A DNA stretch of 64,000 bases from Epilithonimonas zeae (lineage in GTDB: Bacteria > Bacteroidota > Bacteroidia > Flavobacteriales > Weeksellaceae). Within the stretch, counting starts at the first letter, position 1, and each line of letters starts with the position of its first letter. Shown piece after piece: positions 1 to 8,545 of the stretch. Where the stretch lies: NCBI RefSeq assembly GCF_900141765.1, contig NZ_FSRK01000002.1, positions 62,001 through 126,000 on the forward strand. Direction: 5' to 3'. A program made the translations under genes and the position numbers. The notes under the pieces are model-generated. The model was not told the DNA's origin and ran no database searches. It worked only from the letters and a program-made list of their open reading frames with translations.

Positions 1-199
1 AATTCTTGGTTATGATAATGAAAACCTTCAGATGCCAACCAAAATCATCGAAATGGGATTGCTTCCAGAAACCACTTTCAGAGTTCTATATCAAGCTCCT
101 TTTAACGGACCGCTTTACATAGAATACGGTTCGGATAAAACCAGAATCGCCCTGAGAGAAGCAGAAGCAAGATTTATTCAGGTAGAAGTTTCAGAATAA
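1..199 (+). CDS. feoA: FeoA family iron transport protein, 3' part (cut by window edge)
   Basis: The reading frame is open from the left edge (first complete codon at base 2) and ends in TAA at 197-199, leaving about 65 C-terminal residues. They include KIIEMGLLPETTFRVLYQAP, the usual FeoA SH3-like core (glycine-leucine turn followed by the beta barrel), and a tail rich in REAEA. FeoA is a small cytoplasmic partner of the FeoB Fe(II) transporter. The stop shares one base with the feoB start (TAATG), so the two are translationally coupled. The N-terminus lies outside the window; in some Bacteroidota FeoA is fused to other domains, so the full length is unknown. Confidence 0.9.
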   Translation, partial: ILGYDNENLQMPTKIIEMGLLPETTFRVLYQAPFNGPLYIEYGSDKTRIALREAEARFIQVEVSE

Positions 200-2226
200 T
201 GCAGGACAAAAAGCAAAAACAAATTCTTTTGGTAGGGAATCCCAACGTCGGGAAATCCACAGTTTTCAATATTCTTTGTAACAGAAAACAAAAAACGGGA
301 AACTATGCTGGTGTTACAGTTGCCAGCCATTCCGGAAATTACATTTACAAAAACGAGGAAGTCGAGGTTATCGATTTGCCCGGTTCTTACAGCATCTACC
401 CGACTTCTGAGGACGAGGCTATTTTTTCACGTTATCTGATCCAGGAAGACTATTCCGGCGTTGTTTACATTGCTGATGCGATTAATATGAGAAGAAGCTT
501 GCTTCTTTTTCAGCAGATTCAGGATTTGGGAATTCCTGTGATTTTGGTGGTCAATCAAGTGGATGAAGCCGAAAAACGAGGAATCAAAATTGATATTTCT
601 AAGCTTTCGCAGATTCTTAATATTCCTGTTTTCGAAACAAACGCAAAACAAAATTTGGGAATAGAAACCGTTCGTGAAGCGGTTTTTAACAATAAATTCA
701 AAATTGCGGAGACTAATTCTTTCGAAATTCCATTGGAACAGAAAGCCTTGGTTTACAAGGTTTCATCTAACACAACCGAGAAAAATCTCTATAAAATCTG
801 GACACTTTTAGCTGCCGATACTTATCTTGGAAAAATTGAGAACATCCACGAAATCATCACGCAGGAAGATTCAAAATGCAGTGTTCCAAAGCGTTTACAA
901 ATACAGGAAACGATAAGAAGATATCAAAATATTGATAAAATAACTTCTCAAATTACTGAGAAAAAACCTCAGTTAAAAGAATTACTGACGGAAAAATTAG
1001 ACAAAGTTTTAGTTCATAAAGTTTGGGGTTATGTCGTTTTCTTATTAATTCTATTATTAATTTTTCAAAGTGTTTTCTTCCTTGCAGAATATCCGATGAC
1101 TTGGATTGAGAATTTCTTCACTTGGTTGTCAGAATTTTCAGGCGAACGTCTTCCTGAAGGGCCAATCAATTCTTTGGTTTCCAGCGGAATTATTCCTGGA
1201 ATTGGTGGAATTATGGTTTTTGCACCACAGATTGGAATTTTGCTTTATTTCCTTTATCTTCTGGAAGATTCCGGATATATGGCGAGAGTTGTTTTCCTTA
1301 TGGACAGAATGCTTAGACCTTTCGGATTGAACGGAAAAAGTATCGTTCCATTAGTTTCCGGAACTGCTTGTGCAATTCCAGCGATAATGTCAACCAGAAA
1401 TATTGAAAACGTCAAAGAAAGATTGATTACCATTCTTGTAACGCCTTTTATGACTTGCTCTGCGAGGCTTCCGATTTACAGTATTATTATCGGATTGATT
1501 ATTCCTGACCAAAGTTTTTACGGCATCAAATACAGAGCAATTGCACTGATGATAATGTATCTGATAGGATTTTTGATGGCATTATTTTCATCATTTATTT
1601 TGAAAAGTTTCATCAAAACCAAAATAAAAAGTTTCCTGGTAATGGATTTGCCGACTTACAAAATGCCTTTGTTTGGATATGATTTTAAATTGGTTTTAGG
1701 TAAGGTCTGGGAGTTTATTTCCGGCGCTGGAAAAGTGATTTTCACTGTGAGTATTATTCTTTGGGCTTTGAGTTATTTTGGCCCGCCACAACATAAAGAT
1801 GAGATTTTAGCAACAGAATCTTCCCTTGACCATTCTTATCTTGGAAGAATCGGAAGAACGATGGAACCAGCCATTGCTCCGCTTGGTTACGACTGGAAAA
1901 TGGGAATCGGAATTTTGACAAGTTTTGCGGCGAGAGAAGTTTTCGTAGGAACTTTATCAACGCTTTACAGTCTGGACGATGAAGCTCCTGAAGGAAAATT
2001 AATAGAAAAAATGAGATTGGATGTAAAACCAAATGGCGAAAAAGTTTTCAGTTTTGCAACCGGTGTTTCGATTTTACTTTTCTATGCATTTGCGATGCAA
2101 TGTATTTCTACAATTGCTGTCGTTTACAGAGAAACGCGAAGCCTGAAATGGACGATGTTACAAACAGTTTCAATGACATTTTTGGCATACTTTTCGGCTT
2201 TGATTATTTATCAAATTTTAAAGTAA
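199..2226 (+). CDS. feoB: Ferrous iron transporter FeoB
   Basis: This 675-residue protein imports Fe(II) across the inner membrane. The N-terminal G domain shows the P-loop GNPNVGKST (residues 13-21), the switch threonine in AGVTV (about 37-41), DLPG (59-62) and NQVD (119-122). A helical insertion follows. From about residue 275 come the hydrophobic segments, with two gate (nucleoside-recognition type) repeats, including GTACAIPAIMSTR and a second region ending in TSFAAREVFVGTLS. Both regions match FeoB. The length is slightly short for FeoB, but the family varies. The start overlaps the feoA stop, and a small Cys-rich membrane protein follows 7 nt after the stop, a normal feo layout. Confidence 0.97.
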   Translation: MQDKKQKQILLVGNPNVGKSTVFNILCNRKQKTGNYAGVTVASHSGNYIYKNEEVEVIDLPGSYSIYPTSEDEAIFSRYLIQEDYSGVVYIADAINMRRSLLLFQQIQDLGIPVILVVNQVDEAEKRGIKIDISKLSQILNIPVFETNAKQNLGIETVREAVFNNKFKIAETNSFEIPLEQKALVYKVSSNTTEKNLYKIWTLLAADTYLGKIENIHEIITQEDSKCSVPKRLQIQETIRRYQNIDKITSQITEKKPQLKELLTEKLDKVLVHKVWGYVVFLLILLLIFQSVFFLAEYPMTWIENFFTWLSEFSGERLPEGPINSLVSSGIIPGIGGIMVFAPQIGILLYFLYLLEDSGYMARVVFLMDRMLRPFGLNGKSIVPLVSGTACAIPAIMSTRNIENVKERLITILVTPFMTCSARLPIYSIIIGLIIPDQSFYGIKYRAIALMIMYLIGFLMALFSSFILKSFIKTKIKSFLVMDLPTYKMPLFGYDFKLVLGKVWEFISGAGKVIFTVSIILWALSYFGPPQHKDEILATESSLDHSYLGRIGRTMEPAIAPLGYDWKMGIGILTSFAAREVFVGTLSTLYSLDDEAPEGKLIEKMRLDVKPNGEKVFSFATGVSILLFYAFAMQCISTIAVVYRETRSLKWTMLQTVSMTFLAYFSALIIYQILK

Positions 2227-2233
2227 ATTTAAA

Positions 2234-2377
2234 ATGGACAATTCATTAACCTTACAATATGTAATTATAGGACTTATCGTTTTAACGGCTGTTTATGCAA
2301 TTGTCAGAAAGCTTACAAAAACATTTTCCAAAAAAGATAACGGAAAAAACTGCGGTCCGGATTGTGGCTGTTCTTAA
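2234..2377 (+). CDS. Small FeoB-associated Cys-rich membrane protein
   Basis: This 47-residue ORF starts 7 nt after feoB. It has one N-terminal transmembrane helix (about residues 8-24, YVIIGLIVLTAVYAIV), a basic stretch (RKLTKTFSKK) and a C-terminal NCGPDCGCS cluster with three cysteines. Such proteins often follow feoB in Bacteroidota and Firmicutes (the FeoB-associated Cys-rich family) and are thought to assist or stabilise FeoB; the exact role is not settled. Position and Cys motif make the call; the protein is too short for stronger evidence. Confidence 0.85.
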   Translation: MDNSLTLQYVIIGLIVLTAVYAIVRKLTKTFSKKDNGKNCGPDCGCS

Positions 2378-2434
2378 TGTAAAAACATTAGTTTTAGAAA
2401 TTTATCGTAATTTCGGATTTCAAAAACTAATCGA

Positions 2435-3250
2435 ATGAAAAAAACACTTACATTATTTGCATTTCTATTTGTATTTTTTTCTTACTCACAGTCTCCTTCA
2501 TCTACTAAAAAATGGAATGAATATCATAATCGATACGAATATTTTGACAGTGAAGGAAACCTTATTGGATATGAAAAATACAATGATTATAAAAAACAGT
2601 GGGAGTACTATTCTGAGAACAAACCCAAATCAAAATTTAATAGGTCTGATGTAGAATTAAACACTTCTTTATCCGCTTCCGATATTGAATATGCAAAAGC
2701 TATCGGGCTATCTAAAGCCTTGAAAGAATCCAAAGAAATCACAGAACGTATAGACTACTATCAAAGTATTATACAAAAAAAATACAATAATTTGTCCGCA
2801 AAAATTAGGTCATCTAGCTTTACCGATGAGGACAAAGAAAAACTTCTTGAAGAATTTGATGAAAAGGTTATTTATGCCGATGAGACTTATACAGATATGT
2901 CATCGCATACAGTTGCAACTAACAAATTAAATTTTATTATTAGAAGTTATAATGATTTACTACAAAAATATTCCGACAAAACAATAAATCCCATTATTCA
3001 AAAAGTTGTACAGCTTGATGCTAAATTTGATTCTGCTCTTGTAAGTAAGGTACCAAAAGGCTTTAATTTTCATACTGCATCTTATGATGAAATTATGCAA
3101 AGTGGAACTTACAGCTATGTGATAAGAGAATATGTTTCTGCAAGAAATTCTTTCTCTAAATTAATGAATGAAGGAAATCTAACTTATGAAAAAGGAAATT
3201 CTCTGTATTCTAAAATGTTAATCGAATATTATAAAATTTCTGAGAAATGA
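2435..3250 (+). CDS. Secreted or periplasmic protein of unknown function
   Basis: I do not recognise the family. The 271-residue product begins with a clear signal peptide (MKKTLTLFAFLFVFFSYSQS; cleavage near SYSQ). The first 50 mature residues are rich in Tyr, Trp and Asn (NEYHNRYEYFDSEGNLIGYE). The rest is charged and probably helical, with a KALKESKEITERIDYYQSII segment suggesting coiled coil. The stop overlaps the next gene by 4 nt (ATGA), so the two are co-translated. No catalytic motif is visible, and a structural or binding role would be a guess. Confidence 0.75.
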   Translation: MKKTLTLFAFLFVFFSYSQSPSSTKKWNEYHNRYEYFDSEGNLIGYEKYNDYKKQWEYYSENKPKSKFNRSDVELNTSLSASDIEYAKAIGLSKALKESKEITERIDYYQSIIQKKYNNLSAKIRSSSFTDEDKEKLLEEFDEKVIYADETYTDMSSHTVATNKLNFIIRSYNDLLQKYSDKTINPIIQKVVQLDAKFDSALVSKVPKGFNFHTASYDEIMQSGTYSYVIREYVSARNSFSKLMNEGNLTYEKGNSLYSKMLIEYYKISEK

Positions 3251-3780
3251 CCTTGAACCAATTAAGTACAATATCTGGTTTCTTAGCTGATATAGCTACA
3301 ATAATTGCCCTACTTGGAATAGTTTACGCTTATTTCTTTTCAAGAAAACAAATACATTTTTCAACAATTGAAAAATGTATTAATGATTACAGACAATTGT
3401 ATCACAAATATGAAGACAAATATGACAATCCTAAATTTTTAGGGCAATATTTAGATTTGGTTAATGAGGAATTATTTTATATTGAAAAAGGGTATTTACC
3501 AAAAGAAGTGTCTGAAGAATGGATTGATGGGATGATTGATTATTTACCATTTTTCAATAAATCAGAATTAGTTTTAAGTAGAAAATTCAATGAATTTCAC
3601 ATCTCTGAAAATGTAAAGAGTCGTCTGTATTCTTATCCTCGAATTTTAAAATTTATAACTGTAAAAGAAGAGATAGATTTTGAAAAAATTTTTCTTCCAT
3701 TGTCTGATGAAGATGTGATTGAAATAAGGTCTTCTGAACGGAAAAAGCTTATAAAACTGCTTAAAAGAAATCTAAAATAA
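3247..3780 (+). CDS. Membrane-anchored protein of unknown function
   Basis: The 177-residue product has one N-terminal hydrophobic helix (about residues 10-31, including ATIIALLGIVYAYFF) followed by a soluble, presumably cytoplasmic domain with many aromatic and acidic residues (LYHKYEDKYDNPKFLGQYLD). It resembles bacterial proteins with one transmembrane anchor and a helical domain, of the kind seen in several DUF families, but I cannot name one with confidence. It overlaps the upstream secreted-protein gene by 4 nt (ATGA), so both are probably expressed as a pair. It could be a two-component envelope module; this is inference from spacing only. Confidence 0.7.
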   Translation: MTLNQLSTISGFLADIATIIALLGIVYAYFFSRKQIHFSTIEKCINDYRQLYHKYEDKYDNPKFLGQYLDLVNEELFYIEKGYLPKEVSEEWIDGMIDYLPFFNKSELVLSRKFNEFHISENVKSRLYSYPRILKFITVKEEIDFEKIFLPLSDEDVIEIRSSERKKLIKLLKRNLK

Positions 3781-3800
3781 GTTTGTATTAAAACTAATCA

Positions 3801-4799
3801 ATGCGAATCCTCACTTTTATTTTGCTCAATTTCTGCGTACTAACATTTGCACAGAATGACAGCATCAATAATAAAGTGATTTCCTACGACGACAAAATCA
3901 TTCTTCGCCTTAATTTTGATACCAACATTGATAATTATGTTATTTCTTCCAAAGGATTAGATATAAAACCAAGGTTGAATCTCAACAATAAAATCAACAC
4001 CACTATTGGGTTTGATTATAAAATCGTCAGTGCAACTGTATCTTTCGCTCCCAATTTTTTACAAGGGAACAACAACGGTTTAAAGGGAAAAAGCAGTTTT
4101 GCCAATTATACTTTCAGATTCTTTCCAAAAAACATTATTCAGACACTTTCATACAAGAATAGCAAAGGGTATTATATCAGTAATACTCAAGATTTCGTAA
4201 GCAATTGGCAAAGAGGTAAAGACCCTTATCTGACTTTTCCGAATCTCAGAATCCAAAGTTTTGGAGGTTCAACTTCTTATATTTTTAATAAGAATTTTTC
4301 TCTTAAAGGAATTTATTATCAAAAAGAATGGCAGGAAGCGAGCAGTGGAAGTTTTGTGCCGTCCATCAATTATGAATATGTCCTTTTTTCTGATAATCTG
4401 AACTCTATAAAATCCAGAGAACATCAATTGGATTTGAGTTTTGATGTTGGTTATCATTATAATTATGTTGCCACAAAACACTTTAATATTGCACCATTTG
4501 TCTTTGCAGGATTAGGAAAAAAATGGAGTAGTTATAAAGCCGACATCACAAAAGATGAAAAAGAAAAACAGAACTTTTTTACTCAGAATTTCGGTGCTGG
4601 TTTGCATCTAGGTTATAATTCTGAGAAAATTTTCTTCGGTTCCAAATTCAATTATTCCGGTAGTCATTATGATGACAATGGCTCTAATATTATCAATAAT
4701 AATTTCTATGTTCTTTTATTTTTCGGTTATAGGTTAAATGCACCTTCGAAAGTGAAAAAGGTCTATGAAAAAATTCAGGATAAAATACCTGAGCTTTAA
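3801..4799 (+). CDS. Outer-membrane beta-barrel-like protein
   Basis: The 332-residue product has a signal peptide (MRILTFILLNFCVLTFAQ, cleavage after AQ). The mature part is a run of alternating hydrophobic and polar strands with Gly/Tyr/Asn-rich turns, for example FNIAPFVFAGLGKKW and NNNFYVLLFFGYRLN near the end. This is typical of Bacteroidota outer-membrane barrels. A short charged tail (KKVYEKIQDKIPEL) follows the last strand, so the protein does not end in the classical terminal aromatic. Its ligand and role are unknown. It starts 20 nt after the previous gene and may belong to the same transcript. Confidence 0.65.
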   Translation: MRILTFILLNFCVLTFAQNDSINNKVISYDDKIILRLNFDTNIDNYVISSKGLDIKPRLNLNNKINTTIGFDYKIVSATVSFAPNFLQGNNNGLKGKSSFANYTFRFFPKNIIQTLSYKNSKGYYISNTQDFVSNWQRGKDPYLTFPNLRIQSFGGSTSYIFNKNFSLKGIYYQKEWQEASSGSFVPSINYEYVLFSDNLNSIKSREHQLDLSFDVGYHYNYVATKHFNIAPFVFAGLGKKWSSYKADITKDEKEKQNFFTQNFGAGLHLGYNSEKIFFGSKFNYSGSHYDDNGSNIINNNFYVLLFFGYRLNAPSKVKKVYEKIQDKIPEL

Positions 4800-4832
4800 T
4801 GTAGAATTAAAAACAAAACGACTTCTTTTTAA

Positions 4833-4840
4833 TACATTTG
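4833..4840 (+). promoter_or_regulatory. Candidate -7 box (TACATTTG) upstream of glmM
   Basis: TACATTTG matches the Bacteroidota TAnnTTTG box and lies 30 nt before the glmM start. No good TTTG lies at the expected -33 spacing, so this is only a candidate. Confidence 0.45.
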
Positions 4841-4869
4841 CATTCAGAAAAAACCTTAAAATTTATTAA

Positions 4870-6252
4870 ATGTCATTAATAAAATCAATTTCCGGAATCC
4901 GAGGAACTATCGGCGGAAAAGTAAACGATAACTTAACTCCGCTGGATATTGTGAAATTTGCTTCGGCATTCGGAACTTGGCTTCAGAACAATAAAAATAA
5001 AAAAGATTTAACCTTAGTTATCGGAAGAGACGCCAGAATCTCTGGTCAAATGGTTTCTTCTCTTGTAACTTCTACGTTGCAAGGTCTTGGAATTAACGTT
5101 GTTGATTTGGGACTTTCTACAACACCAACCGTAGAAATAATGGTTCCCGAACTGAAAGCTGACGGAGGAATTATCCTTACTGCTTCTCATAATCCAAAAC
5201 AATGGAACGCCTTGAAATTATTGAATGACAAAGGCGAATTCATCAGCGGAGAAAATGGCGCAGAAGTGTTGGCTCTGGCAGAAAATGAAGATTTCGATTA
5301 TGCAGAAGTGGATGATTTGGGAAAATATGAAACCAGAGACGACGCTTTCGATATTCACATCAAACAAATTTTAGATTTACCAACAGTTGATGTTGAGGCG
5401 ATAAAAGCTAAGAAATTCAAAGTTGTACTTGATGCGGTGAATTCTACCGGCGGGATTTCTATCCCACCACTTTTGGAGAAATTAGGTGTGGAAGTTGTGA
5501 AACTTTATTGCGAACCAAACGGGCAATTCCCTCACAATCCGGAACCTTTGAAGGAACATCTTGGCGACATCTGCGAATTGGTCATCAAGGAAAAAGCGGA
5601 TATGGGAATCGTGGTTGACCCTGATGTTGACAGACTGGCTTTGGTGGACGAAAAAGGAGAAATGTTCGGAGAAGAATATACACTGGTTGCCGTTGCAGAT
5701 TACCTTTTGAAAGATAAAAAAGGCGTAGCCATTTCCAATCTTTCTTCCAGCCGAGCTTTGAGAGATGTTGCGAAAAATCTGGATTCAGAATATTTTGCAA
5801 GTGCAGTTGGAGAAGTGAATGTTGTGACCTTAATGAAAGAAAAAAATGCCGTCATCGGTGGCGAAGGAAACGGTGGAATCATCTATCCGGAATTACACTA
5901 CGGAAGAGATTCTTTGGTTGGCGTTGCTTTATTCTTGACTCATTTGGCAAAAGAAAACAAAACCGTTTCTGAACTCAGAGCAACTTATCCAAGTTATTTT
6001 ATGGGTAAAAAGAAAATCGAATTGACGCCGGATATCGACGTTGATGCTTTATTAATTAAAGTTCAGGAAGAATATAAAAACGAAGAAATCTCAACCGTTG
6101 ACGGTGTGAAAATCGATTTTCCTGAAAACTGGGTTCACTTGAGAAAGTCGAATACAGAACCGATTATCAGAATTTATACTGAGGCTTTTTCTCAGGAAGA
6201 AGCGGATAAATTAGGTGATGATATGATTACGAAGATTAGAAGTTTGATATAA
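4870..6252 (+). CDS. glmM: Phosphoglucosamine mutase
   Basis: The enzyme interconverts glucosamine-6-phosphate and glucosamine-1-phosphate, supplying UDP-GlcNAc for peptidoglycan and LPS. The 460-residue protein has the four phosphohexomutase landmarks in order: the phosphoserine loop TASHNP with Ser106, the metal loop DPDVDR (about residue 250), the sugar loop GEGNGG and the phosphate-binding RKSNTEP near the C-terminus. The length fits the Bacteroidota GlmM type. Phosphomannomutase or phosphoglucomutase is the main alternative because these share all four motifs. The gene stands alone, followed by a small toxin-antitoxin pair. Confidence 0.88.
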   Translation: MSLIKSISGIRGTIGGKVNDNLTPLDIVKFASAFGTWLQNNKNKKDLTLVIGRDARISGQMVSSLVTSTLQGLGINVVDLGLSTTPTVEIMVPELKADGGIILTASHNPKQWNALKLLNDKGEFISGENGAEVLALAENEDFDYAEVDDLGKYETRDDAFDIHIKQILDLPTVDVEAIKAKKFKVVLDAVNSTGGISIPPLLEKLGVEVVKLYCEPNGQFPHNPEPLKEHLGDICELVIKEKADMGIVVDPDVDRLALVDEKGEMFGEEYTLVAVADYLLKDKKGVAISNLSSSRALRDVAKNLDSEYFASAVGEVNVVTLMKEKNAVIGGEGNGGIIYPELHYGRDSLVGVALFLTHLAKENKTVSELRATYPSYFMGKKKIELTPDIDVDALLIKVQEEYKNEEISTVDGVKIDFPENWVHLRKSNTEPIIRIYTEAFSQEEADKLGDDMITKIRSLI

Positions 6253-6256
6253 AATA

Positions 6257-6278
6257 TTTTTATTAATTTTAATAAAAA
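6257..6278. repeat. Perfect 8-bp inverted repeat between glmM and the antitoxin gene
   Basis: TTTTTATT, a 6-nt loop (AATTTT) and AATAAAAA form a perfect AT-only palindrome that ends 9 nt before the antitoxin start codon. It could be an operator bound by the antitoxin or part of a weak glmM terminator. Because it is all A/T it may also be chance. Confidence 0.4.
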
Positions 6279-6287
6279 TTAGATAAG

Positions 6288-6509
6288 ATGCTCACTCTAA
6301 ATACAATTCTAGAAGAAATCAAAGATGTTCCAGTAAACAGGTTGGAAGAATTACATCTGTTTATCAAGACTTTGATTTCAAAAAAGGAAAATCACAACGA
6401 TATTCAATTGACGGATTGGCAAATTGAATTGATTGAAGAGGGCGAAAAAGATATTGCAGAAGGCAGAGTAATTTCTCACGAAGATTTTTTGAAATCTTAT
6501 GGCAGATGA
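6288..6509 (+). CDS. Putative antitoxin of a type II toxin-antitoxin pair
   Basis: This 73-residue acidic protein (LEELHLFIKTLISKKEN, then LTDWQIELIEEGEKDIAEGR) ends in ISHEDFLKSYGR. The C-terminal I-S-H-E-x motif is common in small addiction-module antitoxins paired with RelE/ParE toxins, where it wraps the toxin. Its stop overlaps the start of the next gene by 4 nt (ATGA), the usual antitoxin-first order with coupled translation. No classical DNA-binding fold is obvious in the N-terminal half, so how it autoregulates is uncertain. The assignment rests on size, order and the C-terminal motif. Confidence 0.75.
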   Translation: MLTLNTILEEIKDVPVNRLEELHLFIKTLISKKENHNDIQLTDWQIELIEEGEKDIAEGRVISHEDFLKSYGR

Positions 6510-6790
6510 AAAAAGTCGAATGGACACTCCGAGCAAAAAAAGAGTTTGACAATACATTCAATTATTGGATTAATCATAATAAATCTGATATTTATTCTCA
6601 AAAACTATTAGATGAAACTCTAAGAAAAGTAAATCTCATTGCTGAAAATCCTTTAGTTGGAGAAGTAGTTTTCAGAAATTCAAGAAGAGTTTTGGTGCTT
6701 GAAAATTTTTCAGTCGTCTATAGACCCACAAAGAATATAATAAAGATTAACGCTTTCTTTGACAACAGAAGAGATCCAAAAGCATTATAA
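6506..6790 (+). CDS. RelE/ParE family toxin
   Basis: The 94-residue basic protein has the RelE/ParE pattern. It starts VEWTLRAKKEFDNTFNYW (strand and helix), has the central helix of this fold (LLDETLRKVNLIAENPLVGE), then RRVLVLENFSVVYRP, the core strand pair, and ends with INAFFDNRRDPKAL, where the F(F)D-RR-P ending is typical. RelE members cleave ribosome-bound mRNA; ParE members poison gyrase. Sequence alone does not separate these. Overlap with the upstream antitoxin supports a working module. No frame damage is seen. Confidence 0.85.
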   Translation: MKKVEWTLRAKKEFDNTFNYWINHNKSDIYSQKLLDETLRKVNLIAENPLVGEVVFRNSRRVLVLENFSVVYRPTKNIIKINAFFDNRRDPKAL

Positions 6791-6795
6791 AAATT

Positions 6796-6827
6796 AAAGG
6801 AAGCAAGATCTGTTTCCTTTTTTATTT
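6796..6827 (+). terminator. Putative terminator after the toxin gene
   Basis: AAAGGAA pairs with TTCCTTT across an 11-nt loop, followed by TTTATTT. The stem is short and the loop long, so it is a moderate candidate. Confidence 0.5.
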
Positions 6828-6837
6828 ATTGACAATC

Positions 6838-7060
6838 AAATCTGTTTTTGCCCAAATTAGTTTGCATTTGGTAACAGTTTGTTTTAAACCAAAACAACTT
6901 GTGTTTTGGTCTAAACAGGTCATTTAAACAAAAAGTCAGTTGTGTTTTAATTCAAACAACTTGTTTGGAATGAAAATCATTTGTCTTTTAGCCCAAACAA
7001 CCTGTTTAGACTAAAAATCAATTGTGATTTATTTTAAACACCTTGTTTATAATTTTTTCA
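6838..7060. repeat. Degenerate tandem repeat, about 42-bp unit, four to five copies
   Basis: The gap between the toxin gene and the MFS gene is filled by loosely repeated units of roughly 40-46 bp. Each carries a TTGTGTTTT-like half followed by an AAACAACCTGTTTA-like half. Clear copies begin near 6895, 6935, 6978 and 7018, with a weaker one near 6838. The AAACA-nn-TGTTT part is close to palindromic. No ORF crosses the array. Confidence 0.6.
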
Positions 7061-7074
7061 GAATTTTTTTATTG

Positions 7075-8310
7075 TTAATACTCCATCTTCCTCAACTTCT
7101 TAGAAGTCGCTCCAATGAACAACGCCGTCAAAACCGTCATCGTTCCTCCAAAAACCACAGAACGGACAACGCCCATTAATTTCGCTGTCAATCCACTTTC
7201 AAACTGCCCCAACTCGTTACTTGACATTATAAAAATAGAATTTACACTCAGAACTCGGCCACGGATCTCTTCAGGCGTTTTCAACTGAACAATTGTTCCT
7301 CGGATGACAACACTTATTCCGTCCAGCATTCCGCTTAGAACTAAGAATCCAAAAGACAACCAATACAATTTGGACAATCCAAATCCAATAATACACAATC
7401 CAAATCCAGTTGCTACACAAAGTAAAATCTTTCCTTGATTTTTTCGCAATGGAACCAGAGAAAGCGTAATGATAATCAACATCGAACCAATGTCTGATGC
7501 TGCGTTCAGCAACCCAAAACCTTCGGAACCAACCTTCAGGATGTCACTTGCAAAAACCGGAATCATTGCCACTGCACCACCGAAAAGAACCGCAAACATA
7601 TCCAGCATTTGAGCACCAAGAATCTCCTTCGTTCTATAGATATAAGCCAAACCTTCCTTCATACTTTCGAAGACTTTCACATCTTTCTTTTTATTTTCAG
7701 ACTGTTGTTGATTAATCGTCCAGAAAAACAAAGAAGCGAAAATCATACTACAAACAATCACTACTAAAGTCCATTTAATAGAAATCAAAGCAATCAGAAA
7801 ACCACCTAAAGCGTGACCGGAAACCGACGCAATCAGAAAAGTCGCTTGATTCAACGTCACAGCATAGGGCAGATTTTCCTGCTTTACAATCCTCGGAATC
7901 ATACTTGGAACCAACGGACCGAGAAACGAGCGTGAGATTCCCGTAAAAAAAATGACCGCATAAATAAAATACGTGATCTCGTGACCAGTAAAATGCATCC
8001 GATGCCCAAAGAAAGCTGGAATCAAAAGTAAACTAATCAGAATCACATAAGCATAATTACAAATCAAAAGCAGTTTTTTCTTCTCGTTCATATCGATAAT
8101 ATGACCGGCATAAAGCGCGCAAGAAACTGCAGGAATTACCTCAGAAAGACCAATCAATCCAATGGAAAAAGGATCTTTTGTCAACTGATAAACCCACCAA
8201 CCTAGTAAGGTTGCGAGCATCCTGAAAGCGATGATAAGGAAAAATCTTCCGGTAAGAAGATGACGAAATTCTATATTTTTTAAAACGCGAAGTGGTGTAA
8301 AAGAAATCAT
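7075..8310 (-). CDS. MFS transporter, EntS-like exporter family
   Basis: The 411-residue protein has about 12 hydrophobic segments and the pattern of the MFS group that includes the enterobactin exporter EntS. Examples are FRHLLTGRFFLIIAFRM at the start, GLIGLSEVIPAVSCALYAGH in segment 2 and PEEIRGRVLSVNSIF in the second half. It probably exports a small molecule across the inner membrane; the substrate cannot be read from sequence and no siderophore genes are adjacent. It stands alone on the minus strand. Confidence 0.85.
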   Translation of the reverse strand: MISFTPLRVLKNIEFRHLLTGRFFLIIAFRMLATLLGWWVYQLTKDPFSIGLIGLSEVIPAVSCALYAGHIIDMNEKKKLLLICNYAYVILISLLLIPAFFGHRMHFTGHEITYFIYAVIFFTGISRSFLGPLVPSMIPRIVKQENLPYAVTLNQATFLIASVSGHALGGFLIALISIKWTLVVIVCSMIFASLFFWTINQQQSENKKKDVKVFESMKEGLAYIYRTKEILGAQMLDMFAVLFGGAVAMIPVFASDILKVGSEGFGLLNAASDIGSMLIIITLSLVPLRKNQGKILLCVATGFGLCIIGFGLSKLYWLSFGFLVLSGMLDGISVVIRGTIVQLKTPEEIRGRVLSVNSIFIMSSNELGQFESGLTAKLMGVVRSVVFGGTMTVLTALFIGATSKKLRKMEY

Positions 8311-8360
8311 TATGCAAAAATAGTCGTTGTACGCCGATTACTTCCACATAAATCCATAAA

Positions 8361-8475
8361 TTTTTAGGAGCTATTTCCCGCTATCCGCTCATACTCCTCG
8401 TCCCAGCGCTTTGCCAAACCCAAATCCTCCAACTCTCCCACTTCACTCCGGGGTAACCGCTTCTATCGGGGCTAG
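8361..8475 (-). repeat. GC-rich intergenic element, divergent subfamily (copy A)
   Basis: Read on the minus strand the element runs from TAGCCCCGATAGAAGCGG to GCGGGAAATAGCTCCTAAAA. The two ends are near-complementary (TAGCCCC with GGAGCTA). The layout resembles the four other elements at 10566, 16114, 17705 and 31819 (AGCCC..GAGCGG at one end, GCGG..AGC.CC at the other), but the interior differs. It lies downstream of the small lipoprotein gene (minus strand) and upstream of the MFS gene. It has no ORF and is more GC-rich than its surroundings. Confidence 0.6.
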
Positions 8476-8545
8476 TCAGAACCGTTTGTCAAAAATCAGA
8501 ATATTTTCAACCAAATCAGATTGGAACATTCTCAGGTTATAAAAT

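Noticed and set aside
6838-7060. CRISPR array
   Set aside because: Units are degenerate and contiguous, without constant repeats, unique spacers or cas genes.
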